Assembly: GCA_041675905.1 (NCBI GenBank)
Contig: JBAYSX010000007.1
Span: forward strand, 1 to 64,000
Direction: 5' to 3'
DNA from: Sandaracinobacteroides sp041675905
Lineage (GTDB): Bacteria; Pseudomonadota; Alphaproteobacteria; Sphingomonadales; Sphingomonadaceae
Length of the DNA: 64,000 bases
A model generated the notes under the pieces. It was not told the DNA's origin. It was given only the letters and a program-made list of their open reading frames with translations, and did no database searches. This document shows, in pieces, positions 44,777-54,559 of the stretch. The translations under genes were made by a program, and so were the position numbers. Within the stretch, counting starts at the first letter, position 1; every line of letters starts with the position of its first letter.

Positions 44777-45945
44777 ACCGCCACCGCCTCCGGCCGCAGG
44801 TAGGGGGAGGATTTCAGGTGACGGTTACGACGGGTCAGCGCCAGTAACAGCCCCATCGCCACCGCCATCGCGAGGAAGCTGGAGCCGCCATGACTGATAA
44901 AAGGAAGCGTCATTCCCTTTGATGGCGCGAGCGCCACATTTACCGCCATATTGATCAGCGCCTGGCCCCCGAACATGCTGACGAGTCCGGCTGCCGCCAT
45001 CATCGTGAAAGGGTCTGTCTCGTCCAGTAATTGTAGCAGAGCCCGAATTATAATCGCAAGATATAGCAAGGCGAGCGCAAAACACGCGATTGCCCCAAAC
45101 TCCTCGCCAATCACCGCAAAAATATAATCGGTATGCGGTTCGGGCAGGCGGAATTTCGCGACGCCCTCGCCCGGCCCGGTGCCGTAAAGCCCGCCCGAGC
45201 GGAAGCAATCAAGCGCCCGGTCCACCTGATAGGTATCGCCTTCGCCGTGCAAAAATCCGTCGATGCGGTTACGAATATGCGGCTCGAACTGATAGGCAAT
45301 CGCCAGCCCCGCCACCGCACCGGCAATTGCTATTCCCACCACCGCCAGCGACAGCCCGGCAAGCGCCGCCTGCACCAGCCATACGGCAGAAATCAAAACC
45401 GCCTGGCCGAAATCCGGCTGGATCACCAGCAGTCCCACTACCGCCGCCAGCGCCACCGCGCCGACCAGCAGCACCGGCAGGCTGCGATCCTGAAAGCGCA
45501 TCGCGAACAGCCAGGCGGTACCGATGATAAAAAACGGCTTCACAAATTCCACCGGCTGCAACTGGAACCCGCCGAGCGACAGCCAGCGCACCGACCCATT
45601 CTTCTCCATGCCGATAAACGGCACCAGCGCGAGCAGCAGCAGCGTCACCACCAGTCCGCCCAGCGCAAAACGCCGCGCCGTGTCCTTCGTCATCATGGAG
45701 ACGGCCAGTAATATCGGTACGCCGACCGCCGCCCAGATCAACTGCCGTTGCAGGAAGTAAAGCGCCGGAATCTGGAAGCTGCTGTCCGATAACCGGCGCG
45801 CCGCCGCCGGCGATGCGGCCGCCACTGCGATAATGCCGAAACCGATCAGCACCAGCAGCAACACCAGCAAGGGCCGGTCGATGGTCCAGAACCAGCGGGC
45901 GACCGCGGAACGGTCGGCACGGCCCACGGGCATCAGACGCTTCAT
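44773..45945 (-). CDS. ftsW: Septal peptidoglycan glycosyltransferase FtsW
   Basis: The 390-residue SEDS protein has about ten membrane helices. Seen are QFLQRQLIWAAVG-like FLQRQLIWAAVGVPILL, the GGFQLQPVEFVKPFF segment with PxE, and LPEPHTDYIFAVIGEEFG with the extracellular Asp/Glu region. The C-terminus has KGMTLPFISHGGSSFLA. It polymerises lipid II with FtsI at the septum. Start 45945 overlaps the murD stop (ATGA). Confidence 0.96.
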   Translation of the reverse strand: MKRLMPVGRADRSAVARWFWTIDRPLLVLLLVLIGFGIIAVAAASPAAARRLSDSSFQIPALYFLQRQLIWAAVGVPILLAVSMMTKDTARRFALGGLVVTLLLLALVPFIGMEKNGSVRWLSLGGFQLQPVEFVKPFFIIGTAWLFAMRFQDRSLPVLLVGAVALAAVVGLLVIQPDFGQAVLISAVWLVQAALAGLSLAVVGIAIAGAVAGLAIAYQFEPHIRNRIDGFLHGEGDTYQVDRALDCFRSGGLYGTGPGEGVAKFRLPEPHTDYIFAVIGEEFGAIACFALALLYLAIIIRALLQLLDETDPFTMMAAAGLVSMFGGQALINMAVNVALAPSKGMTLPFISHGGSSFLAMAVAMGLLLALTRRNRHLKSSPYLRPEAVAV

Positions 45946-47243
45946 GGCGCAAGCTCCTCTACCGCCGCAACGAACGCATCGCCGCGCGCCTCGAAATCCT
46001 TGAACTGGTCGAAACTGGCGCAAGCCGGGGACAGCAACACCGTATCGCCAGGCTCCGCGGCGGCGGCCGCATCACGCACGGCTTCCGCCAGCGTCTGGCT
46101 GGACGTTACCGGCACATGCGGTTGCAGGATGGCGGCGAACAGGGGTGCGGCTTCGCCAATCACATAAGCGGCCTTCACCTGGCTGATATAGGGCAGGCAG
46201 GCGTCGAGTTCGGCAGTTTTGGCCTTGCCGCCGAGAATCCAGTGTAACCGGTCGAACGCCTGCAACGCTGGCGCGACGCTGGTGGGATTGGTGGCCTTGC
46301 TGTCATTCACATAGCGCACACCGCGCTTTTCGGTGACGATCTGCATGCGGTGCCCAAGTCCCGGAAATGTCTGCAAACCGGCTTCGATGGCGGCATCATC
46401 CAGACCCAGCGCCCGCACCGCCGCCATCGCACAGGCGACATTCTGGGCATTGTGTGGCCCTTGCAGCGCTGGCCAGCGCGCCTGATCCGAACGCTTGATA
46501 TCCGCCGCCGACACCGAGACCAGTCGCACGCCATCGGGCAGATTTTCCGCCGCCGCGCGCGTCCAGTCGTCATCAGTGGCGATTACTGCCACGGCCCCCG
46601 CCGGCTGCATTGCAAACAGCCTCGCCTTGGACGCGGCATAGCCAGCCATGCCGTCATAACGGTCGAGATGGTCGGGCGTCAGATTAAGATACACCGCAAC
46701 GTCACAAGCCAGATCCCAGGACAGATCGATCTGATAGGACGACAGTTCCAGCACATATACGCCGCCCTCGGGGAGCGCTTCCTGATCGAGGATGGGCAGG
46801 CCGATATTGCCACCCGCCCGTGCGGGCACGCCCGCCGCCGCCAACAGATGGTGGATCAGTGCCGTTGTCGTCGATTTGCCGTTGGTGCCGGTAATCCCCA
46901 CCACGCGATGCGGCGGCAGGGACGCGCGGGCCATCTGGAACAGTTCGATATCGCCGAGGATCCTGATGCCCGCCGCCCGCGCCCGCGCCGCCAGCGGATG
47001 GCGGTTCAGCGGCACGCCGGGCGAAACCAGCAGCCCATCCAGACCGCTGAGATCGTAATTCTCCAGATCCTCCAGCCGTGCATCCGGCACAAGCTTTTGC
47101 GCCGCCGCCCGCGCCGGTTCGGCATCATCCCAGGCGACCACCCGGGCGCCCGCCGCCGTCAAATAGTGCAACAGCGACAGCCCCGTCCGTGCGAGGCCGT
47201 AAACCGCGAATTTCTTGCCGGAAAGGGCGGGCGCGGCCAGCAT
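45942..47243 (-). CDS. murD: UDP-MurNAc-L-alanine--D-glutamate ligase
   Basis: The 433-residue Mur ligase adds D-Glu. KKFAVYGLARTGLSLLHYL is the N-terminal Rossmann loop, GITGTNGKSTTTALIHHL the P-loop, and VNDSKATNPTSVAPAL the ligase C-terminal hinge. ATG 47243 overlaps the mraY stop (TGATG); the longer frame upstream lies inside mraY and is not coding. Confidence 0.96.
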   Translation of the reverse strand: MLAAPALSGKKFAVYGLARTGLSLLHYLTAAGARVVAWDDAEPARAAAQKLVPDARLEDLENYDLSGLDGLLVSPGVPLNRHPLAARARAAGIRILGDIELFQMARASLPPHRVVGITGTNGKSTTTALIHHLLAAAGVPARAGGNIGLPILDQEALPEGGVYVLELSSYQIDLSWDLACDVAVYLNLTPDHLDRYDGMAGYAASKARLFAMQPAGAVAVIATDDDWTRAAAENLPDGVRLVSVSAADIKRSDQARWPALQGPHNAQNVACAMAAVRALGLDDAAIEAGLQTFPGLGHRMQIVTEKRGVRYVNDSKATNPTSVAPALQAFDRLHWILGGKAKTAELDACLPYISQVKAAYVIGEAAPLFAAILQPHVPVTSSQTLAEAVRDAAAAAEPGDTVLLSPACASFDQFKDFEARGDAFVAAVEELAP

Positions 47244-48316
47244 CAGCGCAGCTTCAATGTGGCCAGGCCGGCCAGGGCCAGCACCAGCGAAATGATCCAG
47301 AATCGCACGACCACTGTGGATTCCGGCCAGCCAAGCTGCTCGAAATGATGATGCAGCGGAGCCATTTTGAACACGCGCTTGCCGGTCATCTTGAAGCTGG
47401 CCACCTGTACGATCACGGAAACGGCTTCCAGCACGAACAGCCCGCCGACAATAATCAGCACCAGTTCGTGATTGGTGATCACGGCGATTGTGCCAATCGC
47501 GCCACCCAGCGCCAGGCTGCCGGTATCGCCCATGAACACCGCCGCCGGCGGCGCGTTGAACCATAAAAACCCGAGACACGCGCCGATCAGCGCACCGACG
47601 AACACCACCAGTTCCCCCGAACCCGGCACGAAATGCACGCCCAGATATTCAGCGAACACCGCGTTGCCGACCAGATAGGCGATAACGCCAAAGGTGATCG
47701 CGGCGATGATGACCGGCATCGTCGCCAGGCCGTCCAGCCCGTCGGTCAGATTGACGGAATTACCGGCGGCAACGATCACAAACGCGCCGAACAGCAGATA
47801 CATCCAGCCGAGATCGATGCCGGCATCTTTCAGGAACGGCACATAAAGCATGGTGCCCGTGAAGATCGACACATAGGCAACGGCGATTCCGGCAATGCCA
47901 AATTCCATCAACAGCCGCATCCGCCCGGAAACGCCGGCGGTGGTGCGCCGCGTCACCTTGTTATAATCATCCATGAAGCCGATTGCGCCAAAACCCAGCG
48001 TGACGAACAGCGCCGCCCAGACGAACGGCTTGTCCCACTCCATCCACAAAAATGTGGCGACGGTCATCGAAATCAGGATCAGCAACCCGCCCATCGTCGG
48101 CGTGCCTTTTTTGGTCAGCAGATGGCTTTGCGGACCGTCTTCGCGAATAGGCTGGCCTTTCCCCTGGTTCAGGCGCAGCCAGTCGATGAAGCGCGGACCC
48201 AGCACCAGGCCCAGCAGCAGCGCCGTCAGCAAGGCAGCACCCGCGCGGAACGTCAGGTAACGGATGACATTGAATCCGCCCGGAAAGCCAAACCATTCAG
48301 CGATATGGTAAATCAT
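47243..48316 (-). CDS. mraY: Phospho-MurNAc-pentapeptide transferase
   Basis: The 357-residue, ten-helix membrane enzyme transfers phospho-MurNAc-pentapeptide to undecaprenyl phosphate, giving lipid I. Catalytic Asp motifs are seen as GFMDDYNKVTRR, NLTDGLDGLA and VFMGDTGSLALGG, and the conserved His loop as APLHHHFEQLGW. KKGTPTMGGLLIL is also conserved. Confidence 0.97.
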   Translation of the reverse strand: MIYHIAEWFGFPGGFNVIRYLTFRAGAALLTALLLGLVLGPRFIDWLRLNQGKGQPIREDGPQSHLLTKKGTPTMGGLLILISMTVATFLWMEWDKPFVWAALFVTLGFGAIGFMDDYNKVTRRTTAGVSGRMRLLMEFGIAGIAVAYVSIFTGTMLYVPFLKDAGIDLGWMYLLFGAFVIVAAGNSVNLTDGLDGLATMPVIIAAITFGVIAYLVGNAVFAEYLGVHFVPGSGELVVFVGALIGACLGFLWFNAPPAAVFMGDTGSLALGGAIGTIAVITNHELVLIIVGGLFVLEAVSVIVQVASFKMTGKRVFKMAPLHHHFEQLGWPESTVVVRFWIISLVLALAGLATLKLR

Positions 48317-49674
48317 GCGCGGTCCGCCTGCAGCGCCGTCACCACGCGGCTCAATCCCACACCATTCGATCCTTTTACCAATAATGTATCGCCAGGCCGC
48401 AACAGCGCCTGCGCCCAGCGTGTGGCGGCCTCCGCATCGGGCAGCATGGCCGCGCCATCAACTTTCAGCGCCGCCATCTGCGGGCCAACCAGCGCCAGTT
48501 CGGCGATGCCGGCTTCGGCCACCGCCGCCGCCATCCCCGCGTGCAGCACATGGCTTTCCGGCCCGAGTTCGCGCATTTCACCCAGGATCGCCAGCCGCCG
48601 CCCCGATTGCTGGCCCAATACGGCCAGCGCCGCCGCCATGGACACCGGATTGGCATTATAGCTTTCATCGATCACTGTCGCTGTGCCGCCGTCTACCGGC
48701 ACGGTTATTCTTGCCCCCCGGCCGGTGAGCCCCTTCAGTTCCGCCAAGGCGAGCCCCGCTTCGGCAATGTCGCCGCCCGCCGCCTTTACCGTGGCTAACA
48801 CGCCAAGCGCGTTCGACACCCAGTGCCGCCCGGCCATGCCGATGGTCAGATGCAATATCTCGCCCGCGACATCCGCAATCAGCGCCGTGCCACCCGGGTT
48901 GAACAGCGCGGAAATGCAGCGCACATCCGCGCCCGTTCCCCAACCGAACGACAGGGATTTCAGTTCGAGTTCCTCGGCGCGGGTCTTCAGCAACGCCGCA
49001 TGGGGATTATCGATGGGCCAGACGGCGGTTCCGCCGCGCTCGACGCCCTCGAAAATCTCGGATTTGGCGGCGGCGATGGCCTCCTCGCTGCCGAGATATT
49101 CGATATGCGCATTGGCGACCCAGGTGACGAGCGCCACATGCGGGCGAACCATCCGCGTCAGCGCCGCGATCTCGCCGCTATGATTCATACCCATTTCGAA
49201 GACGCCATAGCGGCTGTCCGCCGGCATCCGGGCCAGAGACAGCGGCACGCCCGTATGATTATTGTAGCTTTTGACCGACCAGTGGGTGTTGTCGGGAGCC
49301 ATGCGCTGAAAGGCGCGGCGCAGGGCTTCCTTCGTGCCGGTCTTGCCGACGCTGCCGGTCACGCCGATGATCGTGGCGCCTTTGGCCCGCGCCCGCGCCG
49401 CCACGCCCAGCGCCTGCAGGCCACGAAAACTGTCCGCCACCCGGACATGCGGGCCATCCACCGGCCGTTCGACCAGGCATCCCGCCGCACCCCGCTGTTG
49501 CGCAGTTTCGACAAAATCATGGCCATCGGCGGCGTCGCCGCGCATCGCGACAAACAATTCGCCGCCGATCACCTCGCGGCTGTCGAACGTTACGCCATCG
49601 ACGTTGAAATCCGCCGAGGCCGTGCCGCCGGTGGCATTCGCTATTTCCCGTGCCGTCCAAAGGGGAGTCATCAT
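48313..49674 (-). CDS. murF: UDP-MurNAc-tripeptide--D-Ala-D-Ala ligase
   Basis: The 453-residue Mur ligase adds D-Ala-D-Ala to the tripeptide. The N-terminal domain has VDGVTFDSREV and GDAADGHDFV; the P-loop is VTGSVGKTGTKEAL; MGMNHSGEI and VIDESYNANPVSMAAAL are MurF signatures. Overlaps of 4 nt link it to murE and mraY. Confidence 0.96.
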   Translation of the reverse strand: MMTPLWTAREIANATGGTASADFNVDGVTFDSREVIGGELFVAMRGDAADGHDFVETAQQRGAAGCLVERPVDGPHVRVADSFRGLQALGVAARARAKGATIIGVTGSVGKTGTKEALRRAFQRMAPDNTHWSVKSYNNHTGVPLSLARMPADSRYGVFEMGMNHSGEIAALTRMVRPHVALVTWVANAHIEYLGSEEAIAAAKSEIFEGVERGGTAVWPIDNPHAALLKTRAEELELKSLSFGWGTGADVRCISALFNPGGTALIADVAGEILHLTIGMAGRHWVSNALGVLATVKAAGGDIAEAGLALAELKGLTGRGARITVPVDGGTATVIDESYNANPVSMAAALAVLGQQSGRRLAILGEMRELGPESHVLHAGMAAAVAEAGIAELALVGPQMAALKVDGAAMLPDAEAATRWAQALLRPGDTLLVKGSNGVGLSRVVTALQADRA

Positions 49675-51137
49675 ACCGCCTGTTCCCGCGCCACCTGCAC
49701 ATCATCGAACGGGTGCACGTCCTGGCCAATGATCTGGCCCTGTTCATGCCCCTTTCCGGCCAGCAAAACCGTGTCGCCGGCCTTCGCCATCGCCAGCGCC
49801 TGCCCGATGGCGGCGCGGCGATCGGCGACCTCGATAGCGCCCGGTGCTGAACCCAGGATTTCCGCGCGGATGGCCGCGGCATCCTCGCCCCGAGGATTGT
49901 CGTCGGTGACGATGGCGATATCCGCATCGCGCACGGCGATAGCGCCCATTTCCGGGCGTTTGCCGCGATCCCGATCCCCGCCGCAGCCAAACACCAGGAT
50001 CAGCCGGGCGGATGTATGCGGACGCAACGCGTCAATCGCCGATTCCAGACCATCGGGTGTGTGGGCGTAATCGACATAGACGGACGCGCCCGTCTTCGTC
50101 ACCACGGCGCGCTCCAGCCGCCCGCGTACGCCTTGCACCCGCTCCAGCGCGCGCAATGTTGCCGCCGGCGAAAGCCCGGTCGCCATGGCGAGACCGGCGG
50201 CGACCAGCGCATTGGCCGCCTGATAGCCGCCGATCAGCGGCAGTTCGATCTCCATCTCGCCAAAGGCGATATCATCCAGCAACAGGTGCAGTATCTGGCC
50301 GCTGGCGGTAGGGGTCCGGGCCAGCAAGCGGACGGTATCGCCATCCGGCCCGACACTGAACAGCCGCAGACCCCGTGCTTCCGCCACCGCCAGCATCCGG
50401 TCTGCATATTCGGCCCCTGGCGCCGCATGATCCCGCCAGACGACCGCCGTGCCGTCGGCGTCGAGCACCTCGGAAAACAGCCGCAATTTGGCGCGGAAAT
50501 AGGATTCCATATCGTTATGATAGTCGAGATGGTCGCGGCTCAGATTGGTGAAACCGGCGGCACGGACCGGCAAGCCCTCGGTGCGATATTGCGCGAGGCC
50601 ATGGCTCGACGCCTCGAACGCCAGATGGCTCACCCCTTCACGTTGCAGGCCGGCGACGCTGGACAGAAAGGTGACGATATCGGGCGTCGTCATGCCGCTG
50701 GCGTCAACGATCTCGCCTTCGCGGCCCGTGGTGATGCCGAGCGTTCCCATGCTGGCGGCGCTGAAACCGGCGCGCTGCCACAATTGCCGCAAAATCTCCG
50801 TGGTGGAAGTTTTGCCGTTGGTTCCCGTCACTGCCACGCATGTATCAGGAAAAGGCGCGAAAAACCCGGCCGCCAGCACCGCGAAGGTCCGGCGCGGTTC
50901 TGAGGACGCGACATGCAGCGCGCCTTCCACCACTGCTTCCGGACGGGCGACCACGGCGACAGCACCGCGCGCGATCGCCTCCGCGATAAAATCCTCGCCA
51001 TTCACCTTTTCGCCCTGGAACGCGCCGAAGACATCGCCCCGCGCCACCTTGCGGTGATCGATGGCGAAGCCCCGCACCTGCGGGCGCACGACCGCCAGCG
51101 GGTCGACGGGATGAGGGGTGGAATGTACGCCGCTCAC
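49671..51137 (-). CDS. murE: UDP-MurNAc-dipeptide--meso-diaminopimelate ligase
   Basis: From GTG 51137, which overlaps the ftsI stop (GTGA), the protein has 488 residues. VTGTNGKTSTTEILRQ is the P-loop, and DNPRGEDAAAIRAEIL holds the DNPR motif that selects meso-diaminopimelate over lysine. This indicates DAP-type peptidoglycan. The frame extends to 51182 inside ftsI without homology. Confidence 0.96.
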   Translation of the reverse strand: MSGVHSTPHPVDPLAVVRPQVRGFAIDHRKVARGDVFGAFQGEKVNGEDFIAEAIARGAVAVVARPEAVVEGALHVASSEPRRTFAVLAAGFFAPFPDTCVAVTGTNGKTSTTEILRQLWQRAGFSAASMGTLGITTGREGEIVDASGMTTPDIVTFLSSVAGLQREGVSHLAFEASSHGLAQYRTEGLPVRAAGFTNLSRDHLDYHNDMESYFRAKLRLFSEVLDADGTAVVWRDHAAPGAEYADRMLAVAEARGLRLFSVGPDGDTVRLLARTPTASGQILHLLLDDIAFGEMEIELPLIGGYQAANALVAAGLAMATGLSPAATLRALERVQGVRGRLERAVVTKTGASVYVDYAHTPDGLESAIDALRPHTSARLILVFGCGGDRDRGKRPEMGAIAVRDADIAIVTDDNPRGEDAAAIRAEILGSAPGAIEVADRRAAIGQALAMAKAGDTVLLAGKGHEQGQIIGQDVHPFDDVQVAREQAV

Positions 51138-52849
51138 CGGATCACCGCCGCGCCGCGCTGGCCTGGCGGTCTCGGCTTCCACAAGCCTTCCATTGCCGAT
51201 GTGTCCGGCTCCACCGTCAGATCGGGGGCAACGCCAAGCACCGGTGCGATACGGTTGACGACATTGCGGAATACCGGCGCGGCCACACTGCCGCCGCCAC
51301 GCAGCGCACCGCGTGGTTCGTCAATCAGTGTGACCACGACATATTTCGGATCATCCATCGGAAATGCGCCGGCAAAGGTGGTGATATTGCGCCCGCGATC
51401 ATAGCCCCGGCCATCTTCGCGCAGTTTCTCGGCTGTGCCGGTCTTGCCGCCCACCCGATAGCCCACGGCGTCCGCCCGCCGCCCGGTGCCATCCAGCACC
51501 ACCAGCCGCATCATGGTGTTTACCAATTCCGATGTCCGTTCCGTAAATACACGCGTGCCGGGGCGGTCCTTTCCTTCCGCCACTTTCAGGAAAGTGGCCG
51601 GGCGATAGATGCCGCCATTCACCAGCGTCGTGTAAGCGTTGGCGAGGTGCAGCGGCGACACCGCCATGCCATGACCAAAGCCAATCGTCATGATCGAGGA
51701 CAGACCCCAGTTGTTTTCCGCTGGCAACAACGTGCGTCCGGCTTCGAGCAATTCGCCAGGCGCGCGGTCCATGAAGCCCAGCTTTTTCAGAAATTCCTGC
51801 TGCCGCGCTTTACCCAGTCGTTCGGCCATGCGCGCCGTGCCGACGTTCGACGAAAAGATAAGTACCTCCGGCACCGACAGTGGATAGCCCTTGGGGTGGC
51901 TGTCTGAAATGCGGTGACGGCTGATATAGATGGGCGCGGTCGGGAAACGCTCGCCCAGATCGGGGAGAACGCCGGCATCCATCGCCATCGCCACGGTGAA
52001 CACCTTCACCGTCGAGCCGAGTTCATACACGCCAAGCGTCGCGCGGTTCATATGGCTTGGCATGCCCACCAGCCCGCCGGGCGAATTGGGATTGAACGCG
52101 GGCAAGGACGCCATGCCGAGCACCTCGCCCGTATGCACATCCATCACGACGCCCGCGGCGCCAATGGCGTCCACCGCTACCATTTGCGCGTGCAATTCGC
52201 TCTCCAGTGCCTGTTGCACCCGCGCATCCATCGCCAGCACCAGCGGCTTCCTGCGCAAATCCGGGTCGGTCAGCCGCTCCTCGAACGCGCGTTCGATGCC
52301 ACCACCGCCCCGCCCGTCGATGCCGGTATAGCCGATCAGATGCGCCGCCATATCGACATGCGGGTATAGCCGCTCCGTCTCCCGCTCGATCGTCAGCCCC
52401 GGTTCGCCCATCTCTCGTACGGCCTGCGCCTGTTCGGGCAGGATGCGCCGCGCCACATAACGGAATTTGCCCTTGTGGTTCAGGGCGGCGGCAATTTGCG
52501 CCGGCGTCCGTTCAGGCAGAATTTGCGCCAGTTTGGCTACCAACTCCTCACGGTCGCCGACAATATCATAGGGGCGCGCCGCCAGCCCGAACGCCTCGTA
52601 GCTGGAGGCCAGCGGAATGCCGTTGCGGTCGACGATATCGGCGCGCAAATGCGGCGAGGCCACTGCCCCGCGCCCGGCGCGCGGTTCGCCATCGAACATC
52701 GACAATTCAACCAGTCGCGCCGTCAGCAGCAGGGTAAAACCGACAAACAGCAAGATGCCGATAGCCAGCCGCTGACGCGCCAGCGCCAGCGCCGTCTGAC
52801 GATGGCCTGGTAGCCTTACATCGGCCTGACGAGCGGCGGCGGGGCCCAT
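51134..52849 (-). CDS. ftsI: Penicillin-binding protein 3 (FtsI)
   Basis: The 571-residue class B transpeptidase cross-links septal peptidoglycan. One membrane helix (about 28-48) anchors it. The pedestal domain has IVDRNGIPLASS and ERLYPHVDMAAHLIGY. The catalytic motifs are STVK in YELGSTVKVFT, SSN in IFSSNVGTARM and KTG in VGGKTGTAEKL. It starts 7 bp after ftsL and partners FtsW. Confidence 0.97.
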   Translation of the reverse strand: MGPAAARQADVRLPGHRQTALALARQRLAIGILLFVGFTLLLTARLVELSMFDGEPRAGRGAVASPHLRADIVDRNGIPLASSYEAFGLAARPYDIVGDREELVAKLAQILPERTPAQIAAALNHKGKFRYVARRILPEQAQAVREMGEPGLTIERETERLYPHVDMAAHLIGYTGIDGRGGGGIERAFEERLTDPDLRRKPLVLAMDARVQQALESELHAQMVAVDAIGAAGVVMDVHTGEVLGMASLPAFNPNSPGGLVGMPSHMNRATLGVYELGSTVKVFTVAMAMDAGVLPDLGERFPTAPIYISRHRISDSHPKGYPLSVPEVLIFSSNVGTARMAERLGKARQQEFLKKLGFMDRAPGELLEAGRTLLPAENNWGLSSIMTIGFGHGMAVSPLHLANAYTTLVNGGIYRPATFLKVAEGKDRPGTRVFTERTSELVNTMMRLVVLDGTGRRADAVGYRVGGKTGTAEKLREDGRGYDRGRNITTFAGAFPMDDPKYVVVTLIDEPRGALRGGGSVAAPVFRNVVNRIAPVLGVAPDLTVEPDTSAMEGLWKPRPPGQRGAAVIR

Positions 52850-52856
52850 TTTTGGG

Positions 52857-53597
52857 TCAATGTCCCCCGCTGGCGGTCGCGCTATTGTCCATATTCACCT
52901 GCAACAGCAAATTGGCCGGCGCCTGGCCTGCTGGCCGCGCCGCCGCCTCACGCGCGGCGGCGGCGTCGATTGCCGCCAGCAGTTCCGGATCGAGCAGCGA
53001 TCTGGGCTGCGCCACATCGGCTGCGGCGACCTTTACCAGCTGCGGCTTTTGCGGTTTTGACACTTCTGCGGCTACGGTGCGTACCGGGCGCCCGGCGGCT
53101 TGCGCTGCGGGTGGCGCGGTGCGCGACACCAGTTGCGTCCGGGGTGCGGCCGCCGGTTGCTGCGGTTCCGCCGGAACAATCGCGCGGATGATCGCCGGCG
53201 CTGAAGGGCTCGTCGTCACGGGTGCCGGAGCCACGGGGACAGGATCGGTCCCATAAGCCGCGAGGTGCAACGGATTGCGCAGATATTGGGTGGCCGAGAT
53301 GGGCATCAGCCCCAATACCTCGTCATTCCAGCGTTGCAACTGCGGCAAACGCATCCGCACGCGCAATTCTGAATCGAGCGCCTTCAGATCCTGAGCCAGG
53401 GCATGATTTTCCCGGGCAATCTGCTCCAGTTCGGCGCGCTCGCCGGATACTTTCATCGACAGGCTGTAGCTGACAACCGCAATGGCCAGCGTTCCGGCGA
53501 CCATTGCGATGGTCATACCCCAGCCGCGCCTGCTGCCGCCGCGCGGCCGATGATCGCTCAAGCCAAAATGGCCTTCACCCGCCAGTTGCAGCCGCAT
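52857..53597 (-). CDS. ftsL: FtsL-like divisome protein with long C-terminal tail
   Basis: ATG 53597 overlaps the rsmH stop (TAATG) and gives 246 residues. One membrane helix lies at about residues 27-47 (MTIAMVAGTLAIAVVSYSLS), followed by a coiled-coil-like ERAELEQIARENHALAQDLK. From about residue 115 a Pro/Ala-rich tail extends to the end, about 130 residues beyond the usual FtsL length. Position between rsmH and ftsI supports FtsL. Tail function is unknown. Confidence 0.85.
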   Translation of the reverse strand: MRLQLAGEGHFGLSDHRPRGGSRRGWGMTIAMVAGTLAIAVVSYSLSMKVSGERAELEQIARENHALAQDLKALDSELRVRMRLPQLQRWNDEVLGLMPISATQYLRNPLHLAAYGTDPVPVAPAPVTTSPSAPAIIRAIVPAEPQQPAAAPRTQLVSRTAPPAAQAAGRPVRTVAAEVSKPQKPQLVKVAAADVAQPRSLLDPELLAAIDAAAAREAAARPAGQAPANLLLQVNMDNSATASGGH

Positions 53598-54559
53598 TAT
53601 TGCCACTCCTTCTTGCTGAAATCTTCCACATCATCCCACGCTGGCGCCGCCGTGCGTTCCGCCACGCGCAGCGTTGCCGATCGCGCGCGGGGATTGCGCG
53701 CCACCTCCGCGTCACCGGGCCGCACCGCTTTCGCCGGTTTGGCGAAGGATGGCGGATTTTTGCCCGAGGCTTCCGGCGGCAGGTGTCGCGACATGTTCGG
53801 CAGATTGCCTGAACGCAGGTTTAGAAATTGTTTGACGATCCGGTCTTCCAGGCTGTGAAAGCTGACCACCGCCAGCCGTCCGCCCGGTTTCAGCACCGCT
53901 TCAGCCGCCGCCAGCCCGCGCCGCAATTCGCCCAGCTCGTCGTTCACATGGATACGCACGGCCTGAAAGCTGCGGGTTGCCGGGTCGCGCTTCGCATCCG
54001 GGCGGGCGCGCACGGCACGGCGCACCAGCGCGGCGAATTCCTGCGTCCGCGTCAAAGGCCGCGCCGCCACCAACGCGCGGGCGATGCGCCGCGCCGCCGG
54101 TTCCTCGCCATAATGATAGAGGACATCGGCGATTTCGCCCTCATCGGCATGGTTCAGAAAATCGGCAGCCGTCGGGCCGGAACCGGAAAGCCGCATATCC
54201 AGCGGCCCGTCCGCCTGAAACGACAGGCCATATTCGGCGTCGTCCATCTGGATAGAGGAATAACCGAGGTCGAGCGCCACCCCTGCCGCCGACGCTGCAC
54301 CCAACCGTTCCACCATTTGCGAGAAAGGCGCGTTGACCAGCGTCAGCCGCCCATCGTTCGCCGCCACTTTCGCGGCGGCCCGGGCAATGGCGCGTGGATC
54401 GACATCGAAACCGGTTACGCGCGCGCCAAGCGCCAGAAGCGCGTCCGAATAGCCGCCGCCACCAAAGGTGCCATCGACGATATGGTCGCCGGGCGCTGGC
54501 CGCAGCGCTGCCACCACCTCATCCACCATCACGGGAACATGGGCCAGCGCCACGGTCAC
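53597..54559 (-). CDS. rsmH: 16S rRNA (cytosine1402-N4)-methyltransferase
   Basis: From GTG 54559, overlapping the mraZ stop (GTGA), the protein has 320 residues. SAM motif IVDGTFGGGGYSDALLALG is near residue 30, with VALDLGYSSIQMDD, RSFQAVRIHVNDELGEL and VVSFHSLEDRIVKQF after it. It methylates C1402 of 16S rRNA. The ATG-based longer frame to 54649 lies inside mraZ. Confidence 0.96.
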   Translation of the reverse strand: MTVALAHVPVMVDEVVAALRPAPGDHIVDGTFGGGGYSDALLALGARVTGFDVDPRAIARAAAKVAANDGRLTLVNAPFSQMVERLGAASAAGVALDLGYSSIQMDDAEYGLSFQADGPLDMRLSGSGPTAADFLNHADEGEIADVLYHYGEEPAARRIARALVAARPLTRTQEFAALVRRAVRARPDAKRDPATRSFQAVRIHVNDELGELRRGLAAAEAVLKPGGRLAVVSFHSLEDRIVKQFLNLRSGNLPNMSRHLPPEASGKNPPSFAKPAKAVRPGDAEVARNPRARSATLRVAERTAAPAWDDVEDFSKKEWQ

